A stretch of 58,215 bases of DNA, taken from NCBI GenBank assembly GCA_017601345.1, contig JAFNIT010000001.1, forward strand, positions 76,835 to 135,049, written 5' to 3'. The position numbers and the translations under genes were made by a program. The notes under the pieces are model-generated. The model made no database searches. It was not told the DNA's origin and was given only the letters and a program-made list of their open reading frames with translations. Source of the stretch: Candidatus Brockarchaeota archaeon. GTDB taxonomy: Archaea > Thermoproteota > EX4484-205 > JAAOZP01. Below are positions 36,241 through 43,986 of the stretch, one piece after another (the stretch's first letter is position 1; every line of letters begins with the position of its first letter).

Positions 36241-37566
36241 ATGAGTTCGTCAAGCAAACCACATCTGAATCTTGTGGTATGCGGACATGTGGATCACGGC
36301 AAGAGTACTACTACTGGTCACTTGCTCTACTTGACTGGTTATGTTGACGAGAGGAAGATGAGGGAGCTGGAGGCAGAGTCTGCTAAGACTGGTCTCGGCG
36401 ATACTTTCAAGTTCGCGTGGGTTCTCGACAAGCTGAAGGAGGAGCGCGAGCGCGGTGTAACCATTGACGCGGCCTACGTAAAGTTTGAAACAAAGAAATA
36501 TTACTATACTATTATAGATGCTCCTGGACATAGGGATTTCGTGAAGAATATGATTACTGGCGCTAGTCAGGCCGATAGCGCTTTGCTCATTGTTTCTGCG
36601 AAGAAGGGAGAGTTCGAAGCCGGCGTTAGTCCTGAGGGTCAGACTACTGAGCATGCTTTCCTGCTGTTTACTCTCGGTGTTAGGCAGATTGTTATCGGTG
36701 TTAACAAGATGGATGATCCTTCTGTTAACTGGAGCCAGGATAGGTTTAACGAGGTTAAGAAGAATATTGAGGATTTGCTGAGGCGTATTGGTTTTAACCT
36801 TGAGAAGAACCCGATTCCGATTATTCCTATTAGTGGCTGGACTGGTGATAATCTTGTTAAGCCTAGTGATAAGATGCCTTGGTATAAGGGTCCCACTTTG
36901 ATTGATGCTCTTGACGCGTTTCAGCCTCCGCCTAGGCCTGTTGACAAGCCGTTGAGGATTCCGCTTCAGCAGGTTTTCACTATTCCTGGTGTTGGCACCG
37001 TTCCCGCTGGCAGGGTTGAGACCGGTGTGTTGAAGCCTAATACTAGGGTTGTTATTAGACCTCTGGATAAGATTGTTGAGTTGAAAACTATTGAGATGCA
37101 TCACACGCAGCTTGAGAAGGCTGAGCCTGGTGATAATGTTGGTATGGCTGTTAAGGGGGTTTCTAAGCAGGAGTTGAGGAGGGGCATGGTTATGGGTTAT
37201 CCTGATAACCCGCCGACTGTCGCAAAGTCTTTCATAGGCAGGATTATCGTTATTAGGCATCCGACTGCTATCGCCGCCGGCTACACTCCTGTGCTTCACG
37301 TGCATACTGAGCAGGTTGCTTGTACTTTCGAGGAGCTTCAGAAGAAGATTGATCCTCGTACTGGTGCGGTTATTCAGGAGAAGCCTGATTTCCTGAAGAC
37401 TGGTGACGCTGCGATCGTGAAGTTTAGGCCTTTGAGGCCGATTGCTATCGAGGTTTACTCAGAGTTCCCGCAGCTTGGAAGGTTTGCTATCAGAGATATG
37501 GGGATGACTATCGCTGCCGGCATCGTGACTGAGATCCCTGAGAGGGTTCCATTTGAGGCTAAGTAG
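36241..37566 (+). CDS. tuf: Translation elongation factor 1-alpha
   Basis: EF-1 alpha delivers aminoacyl-tRNA to the ribosome. The 441-residue protein has all G motifs: GHVDHGKST, the switch region ERERGVTID, DAPGHRDFVKNM, NKMDDP and SGWTGD, followed by the two beta barrels (TVPAGRVETG; LHVHTEQVACTFEEL). A long purine-rich leader with AGGAGG precedes the ATG. Codon use differs from the neighbours: from about residue 100 on it prefers GTT, GGT, ATT and CCT, the mark of a very highly expressed gene. S10, which often follows, is absent here. Confidence 0.98.
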   Translation: MSSSSKPHLNLVVCGHVDHGKSTTTGHLLYLTGYVDERKMRELEAESAKTGLGDTFKFAWVLDKLKEERERGVTIDAAYVKFETKKYYYTIIDAPGHRDFVKNMITGASQADSALLIVSAKKGEFEAGVSPEGQTTEHAFLLFTLGVRQIVIGVNKMDDPSVNWSQDRFNEVKKNIEDLLRRIGFNLEKNPIPIIPISGWTGDNLVKPSDKMPWYKGPTLIDALDAFQPPPRPVDKPLRIPLQQVFTIPGVGTVPAGRVETGVLKPNTRVVIRPLDKIVELKTIEMHHTQLEKAEPGDNVGMAVKGVSKQELRRGMVMGYPDNPPTVAKSFIGRIIVIRHPTAIAAGYTPVLHVHTEQVACTFEELQKKIDPRTGAVIQEKPDFLKTGDAAIVKFRPLRPIAIEVYSEFPQLGRFAIRDMGMTIAAGIVTEIPERVPFEAK

Positions 37567-37744
37567 TACTCTGGTTTTTTAACGGTGCCTTTTATTTTTA
37601 CCCCTATTGTTTTTTAAGTAGCGTCTTTTGACTTCTGTAGCGCTGGTTTTCGATTCTAATTGCATGCTGAGCGTGGCGAAGGAGATGGGGGCCTGCTGCG
37701 GGAACCGGATTAGGCGACGAAGTTATACTTTACTCGGATACAGT

Positions 37745-38048
37745 ATGAGAGAGTTGGAAATTCTTTCAAGGGCTGAGGCTGTCGACATTTTGCGTCGCCT
37801 CTCCACCGGCTAGGTTTAGGAAGCTGAATGAGGCTTTGAGAAACAGCAGAACTCTGACCAGGAGGCTGAGCGATTTGAGTGCGAGAGTCCTAATACGGAG
37901 GACCGGGTTGGAGTATAGGATAACTGAGAAGGATTTAGACGCCCTGCTTGGGACAGTCGAGGCTGGGGAATCAGCCAGTCAAGAGCTAGCCAGGGTCAGG
38001 TACGGATGGCTGAGGATTCCACTGAAGCGTCTGACTGAACTTTTTTGA
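37745..38048 (+). pseudogene. Winged-helix (HxlR-like) regulator interrupted by a frameshift
   Basis: Two overlapping frames together read as a single winged-helix regulator: MRELEILSRAEAVDILRRLS in one frame continues, after a shift near 37800, as PPARFRKLNEALRNSRTL, then TRRLSDLSARVLIRRTG and EYRITEKDLDALL in another. The pattern (FRxLNEAL-x-NSRTLTRRL-x-DL then YRITEKG) is that of HxlR/PadR-type regulators. Each half alone has a stop at the break, so either the gene is dead, or the sequence has an error here, or expression uses frameshifting. It lies just after EF-1 alpha. Confidence 0.6.
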
Positions 38049-38256
38049 AGGAGTTTGGTGCGATCTGATTTTCCTCGTCGTTTACAGTTCCTCTCTGAAA
38101 GACTCCTTTAAACCCTGAGAAAGCGATGCCGACTTGTTCTCATCCTTGAGGACGATTCTAAAAACGTTTGGAGGCTTGAAGCAAGCATATTCAAAGAATT
38201 CTTCTATATATGCGTGCTTAACTCCAGCCTAGTTTTCCAAGGAAACGATACGTATC

Positions 38257-38583
38257 TCAATACTCGATGTATCTCAGGATACTGGCCTGTTCCTCAGGGC
38301 TTCGAACATGCTTCTTAGCAAGATTGCAGAACCTTCTGGCTAGGGAGAGCCTCGTGTTCCTATCTTCCTCTTTGTTTAGAGCCAGCTCGCCTGATAAAAA
38401 CTCCTCTAATAAGACGTGGAGGTCTAGGCCTTCCCCCCTTCTTTTATCAACGTACTGCAGGAATGCTTTGAAAAGAATCATCGAATAGTCGTTTATCTTT
38501 CTGAGGCTACTTAATGTTTTAAGCCTCAGCTCGCCGTAGTGTTTTGCAATTTCTTTCAGGTCTTCGGAGCGGTTTATGCTCAC
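38257..38583 (-). CDS. Hypothetical alpha-helical protein
   Basis: A 108-residue, mostly helical and highly charged protein with no motif I recognise (LKEIAKHYGELRLKTLSSL, LLEEFLSGELALNKEED). No membrane segment or cysteine pair. Downstream on the same strand (about 38225-38090) a second frame, without a start codon, reads as plausible protein (HAYIEEFFEYACFKPPNV), so the gene may once have been longer. It lies upstream-to-downstream with the proteasome beta gene, transcribed towards lower coordinates. Confidence 0.5.
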   Translation of the reverse strand: MSINRSEDLKEIAKHYGELRLKTLSSLRKINDYSMILFKAFLQYVDKRRGEGLDLHVLLEEFLSGELALNKEEDRNTRLSLARRFCNLAKKHVRSPEEQASILRYIEY

Positions 38584-38619
38584 TGTCTTTTAAGCTCCCA
38601 GAGAAACATCTCAGTGTTT

Positions 38620-39216
38620 CTAATCCGGGTAGTTTTCCTCGATTGGGCCGGCTTTATCTAGTATAAGCAGGTCTATACCGTTTCCACTCGCCGAGTCTCT
38701 CTGCAGGGCGGTTCTTATCGCCTTCAAAGCAAGCTCCTTCGCTTCAACTATGTTCATACCGTCCCTGTACTCTGCCTCTAGTATTCCGAGTGCTATCTCT
38801 GTTCCACTTCCAGCAGCAGCATACTTGTCCTCTATCACTGAGCCCAGCGCGTCCAGCACATATATTCCGTGAGTGTCGAAGGTGAATCCGCCTATTAGCG
38901 TCTGCGTTATGAGGGGGAAGAGCCTGTTCGCGAAGAGAATATTAGACAATAGTTTTGAAAGGGCTTTCGCAGTTATCTCCCTAGAAGTATTGTACTTGAA
39001 CATTCTAGCATGATAGTTGAGCTCCCTCACTATCGTCTGAACGTCCGAGATCAACCCGGCTGAGGCGAGGCCTATACGCGGGGTTATTTGAAAAATCTTC
39101 TTAACCGATTTCCCGATTACGAAGGTGCCGTATGCCGCCCTTCTATCAGCCCCGAGTACGACCCCGCTGTCGTATACTAATCCGACGACCGTTGCACCCG
39201 GCACTATCTCACCCAT
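38620..39216 (-). CDS. psmB1: Proteasome beta subunit, catalytic Thr1 replaced by Ala
   Basis: This is a 20S proteasome beta subunit of about 198 residues, starting at MGEIVPG (39216; longer in-frame extensions would run into the opposite gene). After the short propeptide the sequence is G|ATVVGLVYDSGVV, where active subunits have G|TTTVG: the residue aligned with the nucleophile Thr1 is Ala (GCA codon). Asp17 (GADRRA) and Lys33 (SVKKIFQI) are kept. It is therefore likely a structural, non-proteolytic beta subunit. An active paralog lies at 43315-43986. Crenarchaeal proteasomes are known to contain one active and one inactive beta subunit. It is divergent from RtcA. Confidence 0.93.
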   Translation of the reverse strand: MGEIVPGATVVGLVYDSGVVLGADRRAAYGTFVIGKSVKKIFQITPRIGLASAGLISDVQTIVRELNYHARMFKYNTSREITAKALSKLLSNILFANRLFPLITQTLIGGFTFDTHGIYVLDALGSVIEDKYAAAGSGTEIALGILEAEYRDGMNIVEAKELALKAIRTALQRDSASGNGIDLLILDKAGPIEENYPD

Positions 39217-39262
39217 GTTCTGCAAATCACCTTTGCTTCCACATAACCAGGGTCGGAAATAA

Positions 39263-39270
39263 GCTTTTAT
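39263..39270 (+). promoter_or_regulatory. TATA-like box of the RtcA gene
   Basis: GCTTTTAT lies 26-33 bp before the ATG at 39296. It supports the internal start MVETLEID over the upstream in-frame ATG at 39269, which overlaps the box itself. Confidence 0.45.
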
Positions 39271-39295
39271 GACGGAGTGTATGCTGAGCATCAGC

Positions 39296-40369
39296 ATGGT
39301 TGAAACGCTTGAAATAGATGGTTCCATGGGCGAGGGCGGTGGACAGGTCTTAAGGACAGCAGTGGCTCTTTCAGCACTTTTGAAGAAACCAGTTAAAGTG
39401 TTCAACATCAGGGCTAAGCGTTCAAACCCCGGCTTAAGGCCTCAGCACCTCGCCGCTGTGAAGGCTGTGGCGAGCTTAACCGGGGCCAGGGTTGAGGGGT
39501 TGAGCGTCGGCTCCAGCCAGATATTATTCTTCCCCGATGAGGTTAAGGCTTCAGACATTGAGCTTGACGTAGGCACTGCTGGGAGCATATCGCTTGTTCT
39601 TCAGGCGATGATGCCTGTTCTAGCATTCTCCAAGAGAGAGGTTGTGCTGGTTCTCAAAGGGGGTACGGATAACCCTAGAGCACCGCCAATAGACTACGTC
39701 AGAGAGGTCTTGGCTAAGAATCTTTCGAGAATGGGATACTTTGTCGACGTAAGCGTTGAACGGAGGGGATTCTACCCGAGGGGCGGGGGGATAGTACGGT
39801 TTAAATCAAAGCCTGTTGAACGCCTTAAGCCTCTCCTCATCACCGACTTCCCAGGCTTAAAAAGCGTTAAGATTTTCGTTTACAGCTCTAGGCTGCCGAG
39901 GCACGTGGCTGAGAGGATCGCTGGCTCAGCCGCATCTCAGATAAGGAGCAGGCTTAAGGTAGAGCCGGCGATAGAATACGAGGTTCTGAGCGGGGAGGAG
40001 CGTAATGCTTCCCTAGACCCTGGTTGTGGAATATTGATAATTGGGACGCTTGAAGACGATATGGTTTTCGCATCCAGCGCCCTGGGGGAGAGGGGTAAGC
40101 CTTCTGAGAAGGTTGGTAGCGAGGCGGTTTCAGAGTTCATTAGGCAGGTTGAGCACAGGGCTCCTGCAGACAGGAATTTGGCCGACCAGCTTGTAGTCTA
40201 CACAGCCCTTGCAGACGGGGTTTCAGAATTAAGAACGCATGAAGTTACGCTGCATACTTTGACGACAATACGCCTCGTGGAGCTTTTCCTACCCGTTAGG
40301 TTTGAAGTGTATGGTGAAGTAGGCTTTCCCGGAGGCTATAGGGTTAGTGGAGTAGGTTTTAAGCGTTAA
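39296..40369 (+). CDS. rtcA: RNA 3'-terminal phosphate cyclase
   Basis: RtcA turns 3'-phosphate RNA ends into 2',3'-cyclic phosphates using ATP. The protein has the N-terminal EIDGSMGEGGGQVLRTAVAL, RAKRSNPGLRPQHLAAV, the GTAGSISLVLQAMMP core and GFYPRGGGIV. The C-terminal active-site histidine region is visible as DQLVVYTALADG with RTHEVTLHT. I start it at ATG 39296 (357 residues), supported by the TATA-like box 26-33 bp upstream. It faces away from the inactive proteasome beta gene; NadM follows on the same strand. Confidence 0.95.
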   Translation: MVETLEIDGSMGEGGGQVLRTAVALSALLKKPVKVFNIRAKRSNPGLRPQHLAAVKAVASLTGARVEGLSVGSSQILFFPDEVKASDIELDVGTAGSISLVLQAMMPVLAFSKREVVLVLKGGTDNPRAPPIDYVREVLAKNLSRMGYFVDVSVERRGFYPRGGGIVRFKSKPVERLKPLLITDFPGLKSVKIFVYSSRLPRHVAERIAGSAASQIRSRLKVEPAIEYEVLSGEERNASLDPGCGILIIGTLEDDMVFASSALGERGKPSEKVGSEAVSEFIRQVEHRAPADRNLADQLVVYTALADGVSELRTHEVTLHTLTTIRLVELFLPVRFEVYGEVGFPGGYRVSGVGFKR

Positions 40370-40422
40370 TAGAACCAAGCTAATGTTTATCAATGCTCCT
40401 GGCCGAGCTAAGGGCGTCGAGA

Positions 40423-40953
40423 ATGGGAAGGAACCCCCTGTACATCGGCCGCTTCCAGCCTGTTCATAATGGCCACGTACACGCTATAAAACACATTCTT
40501 TCAAACCATGACTCTGTTATCATAGCTGTGGGAAGTTCTCTGACAAGCCATGAGAAGGATAATCCGTTTACATTCGGAGAGAGGCTTCAGATGCTGCGCC
40601 TCGCTTTCGAAGAAACTGGTATAGATGGCAGTAGGTGCATCATAACCGGCGTCCCCGATGTGCCAGCCATGCATTTCCTATGGGTCAAGATGGTTGAAGC
40701 AATGTCGCCACCCTTCGAAATAGTGTATACTAACCAGCCCTTCACCAAGAGGCTTTTCATCGAAGCGGGCTACGAGGTCAGACCCATACCATTCCTTGAG
40801 CGCGAGAAATACTCTGGCATAGAGATAAGGAGGAGGATACTCTCAGGCGAGGACTGGAGCCCACTGGTTCCCAAGAAGGTATTCGAATATATAAAGAGCA
40901 TTCAAGGTGTTGAGAGGATAAGGGCTCTAGCGTCTTCCGACGAGGCTTTTTAA
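40423..40953 (+). CDS. nadM: Nicotinamide-nucleotide adenylyltransferase
   Basis: NadM makes NAD from NMN and ATP. The protein has the nucleotidyltransferase start YIGRFQPVHNGHVHAI with the HxGH motif, SSLTSHEKDNPFTFGER, VPDVPAMHFLWV and the C-terminal ISxxR-like SGIEIRRRILSGEDW. Starting at ATG 40423 (MGRNPLYIGRF), 176 residues, fits the family and a TATA-like GTTTATCA 31-38 bp upstream; an ATG at 40393 is in frame but would extend the N-terminus by 10 residues before the first strand. Confidence 0.95.
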   Translation: MGRNPLYIGRFQPVHNGHVHAIKHILSNHDSVIIAVGSSLTSHEKDNPFTFGERLQMLRLAFEETGIDGSRCIITGVPDVPAMHFLWVKMVEAMSPPFEIVYTNQPFTKRLFIEAGYEVRPIPFLEREKYSGIEIRRRILSGEDWSPLVPKKVFEYIKSIQGVERIRALASSDEAF

Positions 40954-40999
40954 GCTGGGAGAGTATTTATAAACAGTTCTGCAGACCACTCTCTAAAGG

Positions 41000-41719
41000 A
41001 TGGAAACCGGGTCGCTCATACTAGTGGACTACACGCTCACCGTGAAGGAGACGGGTAGTGTCGTAGAGACGACGATAGAAGAGGAGGCGAAGAATGCGTC
41101 GACATACAAGGAGGGAGAGAAATACTCTCCCAAGCTGGTTTACCTAGGCGGGAAATGGGTCCTGGAGAGCTGGGAGGAAGAATTGCTGAAGAGCGAGGTC
41201 GGTGTTGAGAGGACTGTTGAAATACCTCCGGAGAAAGCATACGGCTTCAGAGACCCTAACAAGGTTAAGACGTATGCTGCGAGAAGGTTTTCAAGACCCC
41301 AGGAGCTTGCCCCAGGTGCTTTAGTGGAGGTAGACGGGAGAATAGGAATCGTGAGAAACATTAGCGGTGGACGGGTTCAAGTTGATTTTAACCCGCCGCT
41401 AGCCGGTAAGACGCTTATCTACAGGTTTAAGATAGTTAAGGTTCTGGAGGACGATGTTGAGAAGGTAAAGTATCTGGTTAACAGACGCCTTCCAGAGGCT
41501 TCTGTAGAAGAAGTTAGCGTAGAGAAAGAGGGGGATATCGTTACTATAAGGCTTCCGGACAAGGTTTTGTTCTCAGAAGGCGTTCAACAAATTAAGAAGG
41601 CTATTTTCGAAGACGTTACAAGCATTATTAAAGGGGTTAAGACTGTAAGGTTCGTGGATGTTTTTACAACACCCGGAGAGCCTGTGGAGAAAACCCTGGA
41701 GGAGAAGACAGCTTCCTAA
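41000..41719 (+). CDS. slyD: FKBP-type peptidyl-prolyl isomerase (SlyD-like, long archaeal form)
   Basis: The 239-residue protein has the FKBP fold split by an insert-in-flap domain: an N-terminal part (SLILVDYTLTVKETG), then GVERTVEIPPEKAYGFRDP with the conserved AYG, an inserted domain, and the return of the FKBP strand (PLAGKTLIYRFKIVKV). A C-terminal domain of about 90 residues, seen in the long archaeal forms, follows. It speeds proline isomerisation and acts as a chaperone. It converges with the UPF0179 gene, 5 bp apart. Confidence 0.9.
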   Translation: METGSLILVDYTLTVKETGSVVETTIEEEAKNASTYKEGEKYSPKLVYLGGKWVLESWEEELLKSEVGVERTVEIPPEKAYGFRDPNKVKTYAARRFSRPQELAPGALVEVDGRIGIVRNISGGRVQVDFNPPLAGKTLIYRFKIVKVLEDDVEKVKYLVNRRLPEASVEEVSVEKEGDIVTIRLPDKVLFSEGVQQIKKAIFEDVTSIIKGVKTVRFVDVFTTPGEPVEKTLEEKTAS

Positions 41720-41724
41720 ACGCT

Positions 41725-42174
41725 TTAATCAAGGATTTCAGCCCTAATCAAGACTAGTTTCCTCTCCGGGCAGTCGAAGCTGCCGAGCTTCTCCAGAACT
41801 TTAACCCTACGGCCCGCAATAAGAATATTAAACAGGATAGGGCACTCTCCTATTCTTTCGCAATCCGTCTTGCAGAAGGCATCGTCGAGTTTAAGCTCCA
41901 TCGAAGCCCCTTCTTTAGCCTTCCCAGAAGGTGCGAGAAGGATCAGTGGTTCGAGAGAAGCCTCGTAGGGGACTACCTCATCACCCCTGAGAATGCAGTA
42001 TACGCCCTCTCCATCTGTTGTCCTCTCAATCCTGTATACGAAGCCTATGCTTAACGCGCCGTGGCAGCGCCTCCTGTTACTGCACTGCATACACTCGTAT
42101 GCTTCACCCATGTAGGTGAAGACTTTCCCAGGTTTGATCCCCCGGCTTAAGTAGACGTACTTCGTCATTTTCAA
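41725..42174 (-). CDS. UPF0179 family protein
   Basis: The 149-residue protein has the UPF0179 features: a beta-rich core starting YVYLSRGIKPGKVFTYMG, two cysteine clusters (ECMQCSNRRRCHG and FCKTDCERIGECP) that could bind iron or zinc, and a C-terminal ERKLVLIRAE. The family is confined to archaea and has no known function. The eight-residue spaced cysteines suggest a metal cluster (inference). It directly follows the glycerol-1-phosphate dehydrogenase gene by 1 bp and is probably cotranscribed. Confidence 0.8.
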   Translation of the reverse strand: MKMTKYVYLSRGIKPGKVFTYMGEAYECMQCSNRRRCHGALSIGFVYRIERTTDGEGVYCILRGDEVVPYEASLEPLILLAPSGKAKEGASMELKLDDAFCKTDCERIGECPILFNILIAGRRVKVLEKLGSFDCPERKLVLIRAEILD

Positions 42175-42175
42175 G

Positions 42176-43243
42176 TTATATTACCATCGTGCTTCTGGCA
42201 AGCTCTTCAGCCGCCTTCCTCGTCAAACCCTTGTCGCCCAGAATAGTGTACCTCTCAGGCCTTATCGTATGCGCTATAGTCAGCGCTTCGATTATCTTCT
42301 TCTCAGAGACATTGATGTCCTTAGCTGCAACGGGGGCTTTAACTGCTAACAACGTTTCCCTCACTCTTTCCCAGTCGCAGTCGTGAAGCTTGCTCATCAT
42401 TATCGTTCCAATACCAACTTGCTCTCCGTGGAGAGCAGGGTATCCCGCGACGAGGTCCAGCGCATGGCTGAAAAGATGCTCGGAGCCGCTGCAAGGCCTG
42501 CTGCTCCCAGCTATCCCTATGAGGACACCGGAGTGTATGAGTGCCTCGATGAGTATGCTCGCCCCCTCAAACTTGTCGCTTGCAATAATGTCTGCGCATT
42601 TCATAATCCTATCCGCAATACTTTCCGCGAGGCTTGCAGCGTACTCTCCGTAATACTCTCCCCTGAGTGAGTGGGATAGACGCCAGTCTCTTACTGCAGT
42701 ATACTTAGCAACGAGGTCGCCCACGCCTGAGCTGAAGTATCTGTCGGGTGCAGCAGCGAGAGTAGACACGTCTCCTATTATCACAGAGGGCATGACTGTA
42801 TAGAAAGAGTATCTTCTCTTCCCCCGGGGGGCTGAGGCCAAAGGGCTTGCAATCCCGTCGTGAGACGGTACCGTGGGGACGCTTATGAATTCTAAACCAC
42901 TCCTCCACGCGACGATCTTGCCCGCGTCTATGACCCTTCCACCTCCAACGCTGACTATAACAGCCTTATCCCTCCCCCTGCGCAGAGAAAGCAGTTTTTC
43001 AATCCTCTTAGCCTCTGAAAAAGAGTCCCCGCTTCCGACGAGCACTATTTTAAACGGGAACCCGTTTCCAGAAAGTATCTTCCTCACTCTATCACCCAGC
43101 ATCTTTAAAGGGGTTTTGCTCATCAGAACAATTGCTTTCTTCGCACCAGTCTCCCTTATGCTCGAGCCAAGCTCGTCTACAGCCCCGTCCCCAAGTATTA
43201 TGCGCCGGGGAAGGTTTATCACATGCCTACTCTTATCCTTCAA
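42176..43243 (-). CDS. egsA: sn-glycerol-1-phosphate dehydrogenase
   Basis: This enzyme makes the sn-glycerol-1-phosphate backbone specific to archaeal membrane lipids from dihydroxyacetone phosphate. The 355-residue protein has VSVGGGRVIDAGKIVAWRSG, the FISVPTVPSHDGIASPLAS segment, SSGVGDLVAKYTAVRDW with metal ligands, and the zinc histidines in GSEHLFSHALD and ALHGEQVGIG. It is complete. Its promoter shares a palindromic, bidirectional region with the active proteasome beta gene. Confidence 0.97.
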   Translation of the reverse strand: MKDKSRHVINLPRRIILGDGAVDELGSSIRETGAKKAIVLMSKTPLKMLGDRVRKILSGNGFPFKIVLVGSGDSFSEAKRIEKLLSLRRGRDKAVIVSVGGGRVIDAGKIVAWRSGLEFISVPTVPSHDGIASPLASAPRGKRRYSFYTVMPSVIIGDVSTLAAAPDRYFSSGVGDLVAKYTAVRDWRLSHSLRGEYYGEYAASLAESIADRIMKCADIIASDKFEGASILIEALIHSGVLIGIAGSSRPCSGSEHLFSHALDLVAGYPALHGEQVGIGTIMMSKLHDCDWERVRETLLAVKAPVAAKDINVSEKKIIEALTIAHTIRPERYTILGDKGLTRKAAEELARSTMVI

Positions 43244-43259
43244 CAGTCTAACAATTTTC

Positions 43260-43289
43260 AGGGAAAGGTTTATCTTTAAGCCTTTCCCT
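43260..43289. promoter_or_regulatory. Palindrome around the bidirectional promoter of egsA and psmB
   Basis: Nine-base arms AGGGAAAGG (43260-43268) and CCTTTCCCT (43281-43289) are perfect inverted repeats with a 12-bp spacer TTTATCTTTAAG. The spacer contains a TATA-like element readable in both directions (TTTATCTTTAAG / CTTAAAGATAAA), about 26-37 bp upstream of the egsA ATG and 35-46 bp upstream of the psmB GTG. A dimeric regulator bound here would cover both promoters. Function is inferred. Confidence 0.6.
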
Positions 43290-43314
43290 AAGAATTCGGT
43301 CTTAGGTTCTAGAG

Positions 43315-43986
43315 GTGTTAAGAGATTTGGAGAACATTACTAAAAGGCTTGGTAAAGCAGGAAGCGTTTCCCCCGTTTGGGGGACTACTACAGTCGGAAT
43401 ATCATGCAGAGACGGTGTTATATTTGCCTCCGACACTAGGGTCGTCCAAGGCTACTATTTCATAGCTCATAAAAAAGGCAAGAAGATCCTTAAAATAGAT
43501 GATTACATAGCTGCAACCATCTCTGGAGGGGTTGCCGACGCGCAAGCACTCATAGCAGCACTTCAATGGGAAGCTAGGACTTACAAGCTTGAGAGAGGCG
43601 TCAACATACCCGTTAAGGCTGCCGCAAACATAGCTTCAATAATACTCTCCTCCATGCGGATGGCGCCGCTCTACATACAATTAATGATAGGAGGCTACGA
43701 TAAAGATGGCGCTAGCCTCTACGTGCTCGACCCTCTCGGAGGGTTTTCGAAAGAAGTTTTCGCGGGCTCCGGGTCAGGGTCCCCGGTTGCCCTCGGCTAT
43801 TTGGAGGCGGAGCTTAAAACTCCAATAGACACTTTGTCAGCCATACCCATAGCGATTAAAGCAATACTGGCGGCGATGCAAAGAGATACTGCAACCGGTA
43901 ACGATTTCGAAGTAATGGTAGTTGATTCAAAAGGCTGCAGGGAACTTAGTCCGGAGGAGAAAGCGAGGTACGTAAAGCCAGCATGA
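43315..43986 (+). CDS. psmB2: Proteasome beta subunit, active type
   Basis: This beta subunit of 223 residues has a longer propeptide of about 22 residues followed by WG|TTTVGISCRDGVIFASDTR: the autocatalytic cleavage site and nucleophile Thr1 are intact, Asp17 is in ASDTR and the lysine in HKKGKKILK. Other landmarks are AGSGSGSPVALGYLEAEL and DTATGNDFEVMVV. It should supply the peptidase activity of the 20S particle, with the Thr1-to-Ala paralog at 38620. The start is GTG at 43315. Its end overlaps the aCPSF1 start by 4 bp. Confidence 0.95.
   Translation: MLRDLENITKRLGKAGSVSPVWGTTTVGISCRDGVIFASDTRVVQGYYFIAHKKGKKILKIDDYIAATISGGVADAQALIAALQWEARTYKLERGVNIPVKAAANIASIILSSMRMAPLYIQLMIGGYDKDGASLYVLDPLGGFSKEVFAGSGSGSPVALGYLEAELKTPIDTLSAIPIAIKAILAAMQRDTATGNDFEVMVVDSKGCRELSPEEKARYVKPA

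Noticed and set aside
36250-37305. A 351-codon open frame antisense to EF-1alpha
   Set aside because: It is a shadow produced by the strong codon bias of EF-1alpha; the translation is low-complexity Asn/Arg/Leu-rich and has no motif.
42383-42670. Plus-strand frames inside glycerol-1-phosphate dehydrogenase
   Set aside because: Shadow frames of the clear minus-strand gene.
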